Assembly (NCBI RefSeq): GCF_000615945.1
Contig: NZ_BAMO01000012.1
Span: 1 to 64,000, forward strand
DNA from: Caldalkalibacillus mannanilyticus JCM 10596
Lineage (GTDB): Bacteria; Bacillota; Bacilli; Caldalkalibacillales; JCM-10596
DNA: 64,000 nucleotides
Direction of reading: 5' to 3'
Below the pieces are notes generated by a model. The model was not told the origin of the DNA and made no database searches. It saw only the letters and a list, made by a program, of their open reading frames with translations. Made by a program: the position numbers and the translations under genes. This document shows, in pieces, positions 54,506 to 62,481 of this stretch. Position 1 is the first letter of the stretch; each line of letters opens with the position of its first letter.

Positions 54506-55681
54506 ATGTCACTATCTGAAAGAGTGTCCACATTAACCCCATCATCCACATTGGCGATTACAGCAAAAGCAAAGGAATTGAAAGCTCAGGGTTTTGATGT
54601 TGTTGGCTTAGGAGCTGGTGAACCTGATTTTAATACACCAGAGCATATTATTGAGGCAGCGATTAAATCCATGCATGAAGGTCAAACAAAATATACACCC
54701 GCTGAAGGGATCCTTCCTCTAAGAGAGGCAATCTGCCAAAAGCTTCTAGAAGATAACCAATTGAAATATACCCCAAAACAAATCATCGTGTGTTCAGGTG
54801 CAAAGCACGCCTTATATAATATTTTTCAAGTGATTATTAATCCTGGAGATGAAGTGATCATTCCAACTCCATATTGGGTAAGTTATCCCGAACAGGTGAA
54901 ATTAGCAGGAGGTCATCCTGTATATGTTGAAGGGAAAGAAGAAAATGGCTTTAAAGTGACACCAGAGCAGATTCAGCAAGCTGTTACTTCAAAAACCAAA
55001 GCCATTATTATTAACTCACCAAGTAACCCGACAGGAAGTATCTACGATAAAGCTGAGCTAGAAGCATTAGCTGAGGTCTGCCTGAAAAATGATCTATTTA
55101 TCCTTTCTGATGAGATTTATGAGAAGCTAATCTATGGAGATGCAGAGCATGTTAGCATCGCTTCTTTATCATCGGAGTTGTATGAGAGAACGTTTGTTGT
55201 CAATGGGATGTCTAAACCCTATTCTATGACGGGCTGGAGAATTGGTTATGCTGCTGGACCAGAAAAATACATCAGAGCGATGGTTGATCTATCTAGCCAT
55301 AGTACCTCAAATCCAACCTCTATTGCCCAATATGGAGCTTTAGCAGCTCTTGTTGGAACCCAAGAACCACTGGAAATGATGAAAAAAGAATTTGCTCAAC
55401 GCAGAGATGTTACTCTTGCCTTATTAAATGAACTTCCTGGCGTAAGCTGCCTAGAGCCAAAAGGAGCTTTCTATCTCTTCCCTAATGTAAGTGAAGCTGT
55501 TAAAAACAGTTCCTACTCAACGACAGATGAATGGGTAGCCGCCTTATTAGAAGAGGAAAAGGTAGCGCTTGTTCCTGGTAGTGGCTTTGGTGCTCCCGAT
55601 AACATTCGTATTTCGTATGCGACCTCTCTTGATGTACTTAAGGAAGGTGTAAAGAGAATAGAGCGCTTTCTTAAGAAATAG
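54506..55681 (+). CDS. aspB: Aspartate aminotransferase
   Basis: AspB exchanges amino groups between aspartate and 2-oxoglutarate. The 391-residue fold-type I PLP enzyme has VVGLGAGEPDFNTPEHI, INSPSNPTGSIYDKAEL, and the PLP lysine in VNGMSKPYSMTGWRIGYAAG. ATG 54506 fits AGGAGG; the TTG at 54497 is too close to it. It is followed by asnS, which uses the product of the aspartate family, as in B. subtilis. Confidence 0.96.
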   Translation: MSLSERVSTLTPSSTLAITAKAKELKAQGFDVVGLGAGEPDFNTPEHIIEAAIKSMHEGQTKYTPAEGILPLREAICQKLLEDNQLKYTPKQIIVCSGAKHALYNIFQVIINPGDEVIIPTPYWVSYPEQVKLAGGHPVYVEGKEENGFKVTPEQIQQAVTSKTKAIIINSPSNPTGSIYDKAELEALAEVCLKNDLFILSDEIYEKLIYGDAEHVSIASLSSELYERTFVVNGMSKPYSMTGWRIGYAAGPEKYIRAMVDLSSHSTSNPTSIAQYGALAALVGTQEPLEMMKKEFAQRRDVTLALLNELPGVSCLEPKGAFYLFPNVSEAVKNSSYSTTDEWVAALLEEEKVALVPGSGFGAPDNIRISYATSLDVLKEGVKRIERFLKK

Positions 55682-55735
55682 AGAAGTAGTATAATAAGGA
55701 ATGATTTAGACTACAAGCTGTTGGAGGTTATCCTT

Positions 55736-57025
55736 TTGAAAATTACAATATCTCAAGTTGGAAAACATGTTGGAGAAGAAGTTATAATCGGAGTTTGGTT
55801 GTACAATAAACGTTCAAGTGGAAAAATACAATTTTTACAACTAAGAGATGGAACAGGCTTTATCCAAGGCGTGATCGTGAAGAAAGAGATTGCTGAAGAG
55901 GATTGGAATGCAGCAAAAGAATTAACTCAGGAAAGCTCGATGTATGTAAAGGGAATTGTACGCGAGGACGAACGTGCGCCAAGTGGTTATGAACTGACGA
56001 TAACAGGAGTAGAGGTTCTGCAAATTGCTGAAGAATATCCGATTACTCCAAAGGAGCATGGAACTGAGTTCTTGATGGATCATCGCCACCTATGGATTCG
56101 TTCGAAAAAACAGCACGCTGTTCTTAAAATACGCTCCGAAATCATACGAGCTGTATACGAATTTTTTGCTGAGAATGGGTATATCAAGGTCGATCCACCT
56201 ATTCTAACCCCTACGTCTGCTGAGGGGACAACCAACCTATTCCATACCAAGTATTTTGATGAAGATGCTTATCTCTCACAAAGTGGGCAGCTCTATATGG
56301 AAGCAGCTGCAATGGCATTAGGAAAGGTTTATTCGTTCGGTCCAACCTTCCGTGCCGAGAAATCGAAAACAAGACGTCATTTAATTGAGTTCTGGATGAT
56401 TGAGCCCGAGATGGCGTTTGTTGATCATGAAGAAAACCTACAAATTCAAGAGAATTTTGTTAGTTATATTATTCAATCAGTCTTGAAAAATTGTCGTTTA
56501 GAGCTGGCTGCTCTTGAACGAGATATTTCTAAATTAGAAAAAATCGTTGCTCCATTTCCTCGAATTACCTATGATGAAGCCATTGACCTACTTCAAAAGA
56601 AGGGTCATGATATTAAGTGGGGAGAAGATTTTGGTGCTCCAGATGAAACCGCCATTGCGGAACATTATGAGATGCCTGTGTTTATTACGCATTATCCGAC
56701 GGAGATCAAAGCATTTTATATGAAGCCTGATCCACAACGTCCGGAAGTGGTGTTATGTGCGGATCTTATTGCTCCTGAAGGGTATGGAGAGATTATAGGT
56801 GGTAGTCAACGTATTGATGACCCAGCTTTATTAGAAGAGAGATTTGATGAACATCACCTGTCCAAGGAGGCGTATCAATGGTATCTTGATTTGAGGAAAT
56901 ATGGAACTGTTCCTCACTCTGGATTTGGTTTAGGACTTGAACGTACAGTGGCTTGGATCTCTGGAACAGAGCATGTCAGAGAAACCATTCCGTTTCCACG
57001 ATTATTAAATCGATTATACCCGTAA
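55736..57025 (+). CDS. asnS: Asparaginyl-tRNA synthetase
   Basis: AsnS charges tRNA-Asn. The 429-residue class II enzyme has an N-terminal OB fold ([20 protein letters not shown]), motif 2 ([19 protein letters not shown]) and motif 3 ([15 protein letters not shown]). The start is TTG 55736, with GGAGG eight bases ahead, which gives the family-typical N terminus [15 protein letters not shown]. An ORF start at 55721 overlaps the ribosome site. Confidence 0.97.
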   Translation: MKITISQVGKHVGEEVIIGVWLYNKRSSGKIQFLQLRDGTGFIQGVIVKKEIAEEDWNAAKELTQESSMYVKGIVREDERAPSGYELTITGVEVLQIAEEYPITPKEHGTEFLMDHRHLWIRSKKQHAVLKIRSEIIRAVYEFFAENGYIKVDPPILTPTSAEGTTNLFHTKYFDEDAYLSQSGQLYMEAAAMALGKVYSFGPTFRAEKSKTRRHLIEFWMIEPEMAFVDHEENLQIQENFVSYIIQSVLKNCRLELAALERDISKLEKIVAPFPRITYDEAIDLLQKKGHDIKWGEDFGAPDETAIAEHYEMPVFITHYPTEIKAFYMKPDPQRPEVVLCADLIAPEGYGEIIGGSQRIDDPALLEERFDEHHLSKEAYQWYLDLRKYGTVPHSGFGLGLERTVAWISGTEHVRETIPFPRLLNRLYP

Positions 57026-57073
57026 GCAGAAGATTTCATTTCCTTGCGAGTGATCAGAAAAAGGAGAGAGGCT

Positions 57074-57835
57074 ATGCTTTCTATACAACAATGCGCCAAG
57101 ATAATGAACAAAGGAAATGTATCCATCCCTCTTCTTCTTCTTGAACATTATAAAAAGATTAAGCTAAATGAATTAGAGATGGTTCTTCTTATACACATTC
57201 ATTCATTTATCGTCGAAGGAGTTCACTTTCCCAGCTTTGATCAGCTGTTAGACAGAATGACCTGCTCTCAAATGGAATTAAGCGGGATGCTTAACCGGCT
57301 TCATAAAGAAGGGTATATTGACTTAGAACAAAGTAAAAATGGAGAAGGAAAGATGGAAGAGGCATATTCATTAGAACCCTTATGGGTCAAGCTTCTCCTC
57401 TATATAAATCAAGAAAATGCCGAAGCAGAGATTGCTTGTGTAACAGATGAAGTGGATAAAGTGGATAGCCTTTGGCCCAATGAGTCTATTGAAGGGTCAA
57501 AAAAAATGGAGGGTGAGATCTTCAAGCGCTTTGAACAAGAGTTTGGACGTCCACTCTCTCCTATTGAATGTGAAACGATTATTCACTGGATTGATACAGA
57601 TCAATATGATTCACAGCTTATTTTTTTAGCTTTAAAGGAAGCTGTGATCGCCAATAAACTTTCTCTAAGATATATTGATCGAATCTTGTTTGAATGGCAA
57701 AAGAACGGATTGAAAACTCCAGAGGATATACGTGAGCATTCAAGGAAATTCAGACAATCTTCATCAAAGCCTGTAGAAAGAGATCAGCAGAAGAAAAAAA
57801 CAGAGTTTTCTTTTTACAACTGGTTAGAAAAATAG
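57074..57835 (+). CDS. dnaD: Primosomal protein DnaD
   Basis: DnaD helps load the helicase at replication origins and restart sites. The 253-residue protein has an N-terminal winged-helix domain (LDRMTCSQMELSGMLNRLHK) and a C-terminal DnaD/DnaB2 domain from about residue 145, ending with SLRYIDRILFEWQKNGLKTP. The ATG at 57074 follows AAAGGAGAGAGG. Its place between asnS and nth is conserved. Confidence 0.94.
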   Translation: MLSIQQCAKIMNKGNVSIPLLLLEHYKKIKLNELEMVLLIHIHSFIVEGVHFPSFDQLLDRMTCSQMELSGMLNRLHKEGYIDLEQSKNGEGKMEEAYSLEPLWVKLLLYINQENAEAEIACVTDEVDKVDSLWPNESIEGSKKMEGEIFKRFEQEFGRPLSPIECETIIHWIDTDQYDSQLIFLALKEAVIANKLSLRYIDRILFEWQKNGLKTPEDIREHSRKFRQSSSKPVERDQQKKKTEFSFYNWLEK

Positions 57836-57847
57836 GGGAGAGTAGGT

Positions 57848-58487
57848 ATGAATAAAGCCCAGGTCAGAAAAATTTTGGATACAATCGCAGAAATGTTTCC
57901 AGATGCTCATTGCGAACTGAATCATTCCAATCCGTTTGAACTAACCATTGCAGTTCTGATGTCTGCTCAATGCACGGATGAAATGGTGAATAAAGTAACT
58001 AAAGATCTCTTTCAAAAATATCGAGAACCAGAAGATTATGTAGAGGTTTCTTTAGAAGAACTTGAAAACGATATTAAGAGAATTGGTTTATATAGGAATA
58101 AAGCCAAAAATATAAAAGCCCTTTGTCAGATTTTATTAGAAAAACATAATGGTCAAATTCCCCAAACTCATGAGGAACTGGTGGAATTGCCTGGTGTGGG
58201 GCGTAAAACGGCAAATGTAGTTATGTCTAATGCTTTTGATTATCCTGCGATTGCGGTGGATACCCATGTCGAAAGAGTTTCCAAGCGTCTAGGGATTTGT
58301 CGCTGGAAGGACACCGTTCTAGAAGTGGAAAAAACACTCATGAAAAAAGTTCCTAAAGAGGAATGGACCTCACTCATCATCGGCTTATTTTTTTGGACGC
58401 TATCATTGCAAGGCACAGAATCCGAGTTGTACCATTTGTCCGCTCCTAGAAATGTGCCGAGAGGGGAAAAAGAGGATGAAATCATAA
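57848..58487 (+). pseudogene. nth: Endonuclease III, frameshifted near the C terminus
   Basis: Nth removes oxidised pyrimidines and cuts abasic sites. The main part is intact: AVLMSAQCTDEMVNKV, LPGVGRKTANVVMSNAF with the catalytic Lys, and AVDTHVERVSKRLG with the catalytic Asp. After EEWTSL the reading breaks. The expected HHRLI is in a second frame and FFGRYHCKAQ plus the cluster CTICPLLEMCREGKKRMKS in a third, ending at TAA 58485-58487. That needs two restored bases, a C near 58375 and a T in the T run 58388-58394. The uncorrected frame ends at 58504 and lacks the 4Fe-4S cysteines. Confidence 0.88.
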
Positions 58488-58518
58488 CCCTCTTTGCTAA
58501 ATAGAGAAAGGGTGTCAG

Positions 58519-59271
58519 ATGATGGATGTCTATGAAAAAATGGTGCTCAAAAAGGTAAGTCAATTTGAATCGACTTTTAAGACAGATTCAGAAATGAATA
58601 TGTGGTCCAAAAAAATTCAACAAAAAGTAGATGGGTTGATTCCTCGAAGAATCCATCAGTCCTTAGCGGTCGCTTTTGAAAAAGGCATCAAAGCGTTTCT
58701 TCAAGGCTTGAATTTATACTATGTTGATCAGCCAAACAAGAAGGAAGGACACTATTCCTTGCACATTCTTACAGAAGAGGCTGAACAGATCGTGAGAAAC
58801 TATACAAAAATAGCATCCATTGAAGGAGCTGGGACAGGATTTGGTGGTTTCATTGCTTCAACGATTGATTTTCCCGCTTTGATTTCCATTAAGCTTAAGA
58901 TGCTTCAAGAGCTTGCTGTTCATTTTGGATATTCGATGGAGAACTTAGAAGAAAGAATTTTTCTCATTAAAGTGCTCCAGCTTCAATTTTCCAAGGGAGA
59001 GTGCAAAAGAAAAACGTGGGAAGAAATCAAAAACTGGGAGAAAAATGCTGTTTTTCAAGAATGGAGCAGCTGGGAAGATTTCAATTGGGAAGAATTTTAT
59101 ATGGAATATAAACAAAGTATTGAACTATTGAAATTGTTTCAAATGCTTCCAGGACTTGGAGCGGTAGTGGGGGCTGTTGCCAACCATTCCTTTGTCCTTG
59201 AACTTGGAAATACGGCGATATTAAGCTTTCAATTAAGAAAAATTCAAGAGATACAAGGAAACCTATTATAA
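58519..59271 (+). CDS. EcsC-family protein
   Basis: The 250-residue protein matches the EcsC family, with IEGAGTGFGGFIASTIDFPA and MLPGLGAVVGAVANHSFV, two glycine-rich hydrophobic stretches that may sit in or near the membrane. EcsC is named after the B. subtilis ecs operon, where its exact role is unclear. It follows nth here; B. subtilis has ypoC and ponA in this place. A terminator follows. Confidence 0.85.
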   Translation: MMDVYEKMVLKKVSQFESTFKTDSEMNMWSKKIQQKVDGLIPRRIHQSLAVAFEKGIKAFLQGLNLYYVDQPNKKEGHYSLHILTEEAEQIVRNYTKIASIEGAGTGFGGFIASTIDFPALISIKLKMLQELAVHFGYSMENLEERIFLIKVLQLQFSKGECKRKTWEEIKNWEKNAVFQEWSSWEDFNWEEFYMEYKQSIELLKLFQMLPGLGAVVGAVANHSFVLELGNTAILSFQLRKIQEIQGNLL

Positions 59272-59292
59272 AAATTAAATAGAAGGTTAATG

Positions 59293-59325
59293 AAACTATC
59301 GAGGATTTTACTCGGTAGTTTTTTT
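59293..59325 (+). terminator. Terminator after the EcsC-like gene
   Basis: AAACTATCGAG (59293-59303) pairs with CTCGGTAGTTT (59311-59321), with one G-U pair, then seven T residues. Confidence 0.88.
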
Positions 59326-59441
59326 GTCTAAACATGAAAGCGCATTCATTATAAAACCAGAATGGAATCGACAAAAGAAGTGAAAAAAATTATCCAGAAA
59401 GTAACAATTTATTAAGGTGAAGGAACATATACTATGGAGAA

Positions 59442-59849
59442 ATGGTATCTAATTCTCTATTTAGAGAGGTGAAAAAGGTGGTAGAAGAGATTCTAGATCT
59501 AAATGCCTATTATTCTGAAAATGAACTAAGAGTAATGCCAGCAGGAACTGATTGTCTTTATGTCTATTGGGAAATGACATGGTCCCGAATGCATGCAGTG
59601 GCACAATTTACAGATCAAGACTTCCGAGTACTTCCAAAAGGGTTACGAATCTATGATGTAACGGATATCCTATTCGATGGTTCAAATGCTCATTTTTATC
59701 GAGATGAGTGGGTTGAGGAAAGCTCAGATCACAAGTATATTTACAATCTACCGCAAGGAAGAAACTATATTGTTGACTATGGTTGTTTCTCTCAGGAAGA
59801 GTTTATCCGCTTAAAGAGATCTACAATGGTAAGTTTGCTATGTGAATAA
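59442..59849 (+). CDS. DUF4912 domain protein
   Basis: The 135-residue protein has the DUF4912 core: TDCLYVYWEMTWSRMHAV, then GLRIYDVTDILFDG and IYNLPQGRNYIVDYG. Such proteins often stand beside glucan-acting GH57 enzymes (recollection), as here, and may bind sugar polymers. The true start may be GTG 59478, which has GAGGTG at the right distance; ATG 59442 has GGAGA too close. It stands 16 bases before the GH57-GT4 gene. Confidence 0.8.
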   Translation: MVSNSLFREVKKVVEEILDLNAYYSENELRVMPAGTDCLYVYWEMTWSRMHAVAQFTDQDFRVLPKGLRIYDVTDILFDGSNAHFYRDEWVEESSDHKYIYNLPQGRNYIVDYGCFSQEEFIRLKRSTMVSLLCE

Positions 59850-59865
59850 AATATGGAGTGATGAA

Positions 59866-62481
59866 ATGAAAAATAGAATGACTTCAATAGTGTTAAGAAC
59901 CCACTTACCGTATATTCGGGAAGCATGCTCCTATGTACATGCGGAAGAACAATGGATTTTTGAAGCATTAACAGAAGCTTATATTCCTTTATTTTTATCA
60001 TTTGAAAAGCTGCTTAAAGAAGAGATTCCGTTTCAGGTTACATGTGCAATTTCTCCCACTTTGCTGGCTTTATTGGATGACTCTTTTATGATGCACAAAT
60101 ATCATATGTACCTAACAGAGCGTCTTCATGATGTAGAACATGACCTTATTCATAGTCTTGATAAGCTATCTTTGTCCTCATTATGGAGAAGGCGAGAGGA
60201 AATCCATCATATCCTGCACTATCTAGAAGAAAACGAAAACCTCATGTTACGCCTGCGTTTCTTTCATCAGACCGGCCAGGTAGAGTGGATCACAGGTACA
60301 GCCACGAATGCCTATCTTCCTTATATTTCGGATGAAAGTAAAATAGCTCAATTACGGATTGGAATAGAAACTTTTTATCATTATTTTGAAACCCTTCCCC
60401 AAGGTGTTTGGTTACCAGTATTTGATCAGGTTGTAGATCGCACCTTACATGAGTTAGGGGTTAAATATGTCATTCTTGATCCAAGTGAGCAATCAGACTA
60501 CATGAAAAATGAAACGCAAGGGGAACTTACCATAAGTCCGCATGGAATCATGGTATTTAAGGGCTCCTCCCCTTTAGTCATCAGTGAAGTAGAGAACATT
60601 CAGCTAGAGAAAACAATAGAGCCCTTCATTCGAAAATGTGAGAAGGAATATTTTTCAAGTCTAGAACAGCGGGGAATAGAAATGCAAGTATTCTGCTATG
60701 ACATTGAATTATTTGGCGAGTGGTGGATAGAAGGAAAGGATTTTATTTCAGCCCTATTTCGTCACTTACAGCAATGCCCTTCTGAAAGTAACTGGATCGT
60801 TCCAAGTCAGATGATCGAAGAACTGAAGAGGAAGCAGCTAACTCCTTTCAAACCGATATCCTCCATGTTTCTTCACACCTACAACCAGCAGCGAATAAAC
60901 CACCACAACCATTGGATTTATCGCCACTTGTATCAAGCTGAGAAAAGACTTCTGGAGTTAACCAGACGTAGTGATATACAAGCCCAACCACAGCTTGCTG
61001 CCCTTTTCAATCAGGGGGTGAGGGAACTCTTACTAGCTCAAAGCGGGGACTGGGCTTTATTCATGAATCATTCTTCTCTCTCTTCATATGCTATACAACG
61101 TATTAAACTCCACCTCTCAAGATTTAATAAGCTCTATGATCAGATAAAAAACGGTCAGCTAGATATCGAAAGAATGGAACACTGGAAAAATGAATATCCC
61201 TTGTTTGAGCAAATCAACCTAAATAATTATGTTATTTCTCCAGAAGCTTCCTTAGTTGCAGCGACAATAGCTACGAAGGAAAGCAATCATAGAAAAGCAC
61301 GTATTCTTATGCTGACGTGGGAGTATCCACCCCGAATCATTGGTGGACTAGCACGAGCCGTTCATGACCTTTCTGTGGAATTGGTAAACCAAGGACTGGA
61401 AGTTCATATCCTTACTTGTCAGTCCCAAGAGCTCCCTACGTATGAATTGATTCAAGGAGTTCATATCCATCGTGTCGATCCTTTAGTGGATGAGCAGCAG
61501 AGTGAATTCACTCAATGGATTTTTCAATTGAACATGCAATTGATTGACTATGCTCGAGACTTGAGTAAGTTATTGTCCTTTGATCTCATTCATGCCCATG
61601 ATTGGTTAGTGACATGGGCGGCAAAAGAAATGAAACATACCTTATCAATTCCATTAATCGCTACAATTCACGCTACAGAGCATGGAAGGAATCAGGGGTT
61701 ATGGACAGAGCAACAGAAAAAAATTAATCATTTAGAGTGGGAGCTAACTTATGAAGCGCAAAGCGTCATCGTTTGTAGTCAATATATGAAAGCTGAACTT
61801 CATGAACGATTTCAATTACCAGAAGATAAGATTAAGGTGATTTCCAATGGAATTGATCCTACTCAAGTAATGAGAGAAGGGTACTCGGTTCGAGATCGCT
61901 TCGCCTTACCGCATGAAAAAATCATTCTATTTGTAGGGCGTATGGTTCGGGAAAAGGGTATGCATATCTTGTTACAAGCGATACCGCGGGTGTTAGAAAA
62001 GGTTCCAGATGCCAAATTCATTCTTTGCGGGAAGGGACCGATGTTATCAGAGCTACATGAACAGGTAAAGGAAATGGGATTAAGCCATAAAATTTACCTT
62101 CCGGGTTTTATAGATGATGAGACCAAAAATACATTACTCCAAGAAGCGTATGCTTGTGTCTTTCCAAGTATCTATGAACCCTTTGGCATCGTTGCCCTAG
62201 AAGCGATGTATTCGAATGGGCTGGCGATTGTATCTGACACAGGAGGCTTAGGTGAGATCATTGAACATCAATGTACAGGTTTAAAGGTGTACCCTGGGCA
62301 TGTTCAATCGCTTTATGATCAATTGCTATATGCCTTACAGAATGAAGTGCAGATGAGGCGCATCAGAGCGAAAGCAAGACAAAAAGTGATAGAGTGCTTT
62401 CAATGGGAAGTATTAGCCAAAGAAACGATTCATCTCTACCGTACTCATTTGAAGGAAGTCAAGGAGGTTGTCCAATTATGA
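59866..62481 (+). CDS. Fusion of a GH57-like (DUF1957) domain and a GT4 glycosyltransferase
   Basis: The protein has about 871 residues. The N-terminal 380 look like the GH57 branching-enzyme family: RTHLPYIREA (about residue 12), WITGTATNAYLPYI, GVWLPVFDQ (about 181) and CYDIELFGEWWIEG (about 277). In active enzymes the third motif reads WLPE with the nucleophile Glu; here it is WLPV. The C-terminal part from about 478 (ILMLTWEYPPRIIGGLARAV) is a GT4 transferase, with SNGIDPTQV, LFVGRMVREKGMHILLQA and YEPFGIVALEAM, the EX7E motif. Start ATG 59866 follows GGAG; a GTG at 59842 is less likely. It overlaps the next gene by four bases. Confidence 0.85.
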   Translation: MKNRMTSIVLRTHLPYIREACSYVHAEEQWIFEALTEAYIPLFLSFEKLLKEEIPFQVTCAISPTLLALLDDSFMMHKYHMYLTERLHDVEHDLIHSLDKLSLSSLWRRREEIHHILHYLEENENLMLRLRFFHQTGQVEWITGTATNAYLPYISDESKIAQLRIGIETFYHYFETLPQGVWLPVFDQVVDRTLHELGVKYVILDPSEQSDYMKNETQGELTISPHGIMVFKGSSPLVISEVENIQLEKTIEPFIRKCEKEYFSSLEQRGIEMQVFCYDIELFGEWWIEGKDFISALFRHLQQCPSESNWIVPSQMIEELKRKQLTPFKPISSMFLHTYNQQRINHHNHWIYRHLYQAEKRLLELTRRSDIQAQPQLAALFNQGVRELLLAQSGDWALFMNHSSLSSYAIQRIKLHLSRFNKLYDQIKNGQLDIERMEHWKNEYPLFEQINLNNYVISPEASLVAATIATKESNHRKARILMLTWEYPPRIIGGLARAVHDLSVELVNQGLEVHILTCQSQELPTYELIQGVHIHRVDPLVDEQQSEFTQWIFQLNMQLIDYARDLSKLLSFDLIHAHDWLVTWAAKEMKHTLSIPLIATIHATEHGRNQGLWTEQQKKINHLEWELTYEAQSVIVCSQYMKAELHERFQLPEDKIKVISNGIDPTQVMREGYSVRDRFALPHEKIILFVGRMVREKGMHILLQAIPRVLEKVPDAKFILCGKGPMLSELHEQVKEMGLSHKIYLPGFIDDETKNTLLQEAYACVFPSIYEPFGIVALEAMYSNGLAIVSDTGGLGEIIEHQCTGLKVYPGHVQSLYDQLLYALQNEVQMRRIRAKARQKVIECFQWEVLAKETIHLYRTHLKEVKEVVQL

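Noticed and set aside
55682-55736. T-box leader before asnS
   Set aside because: The gap is only 54 bases and has no terminator or T-box sequence.
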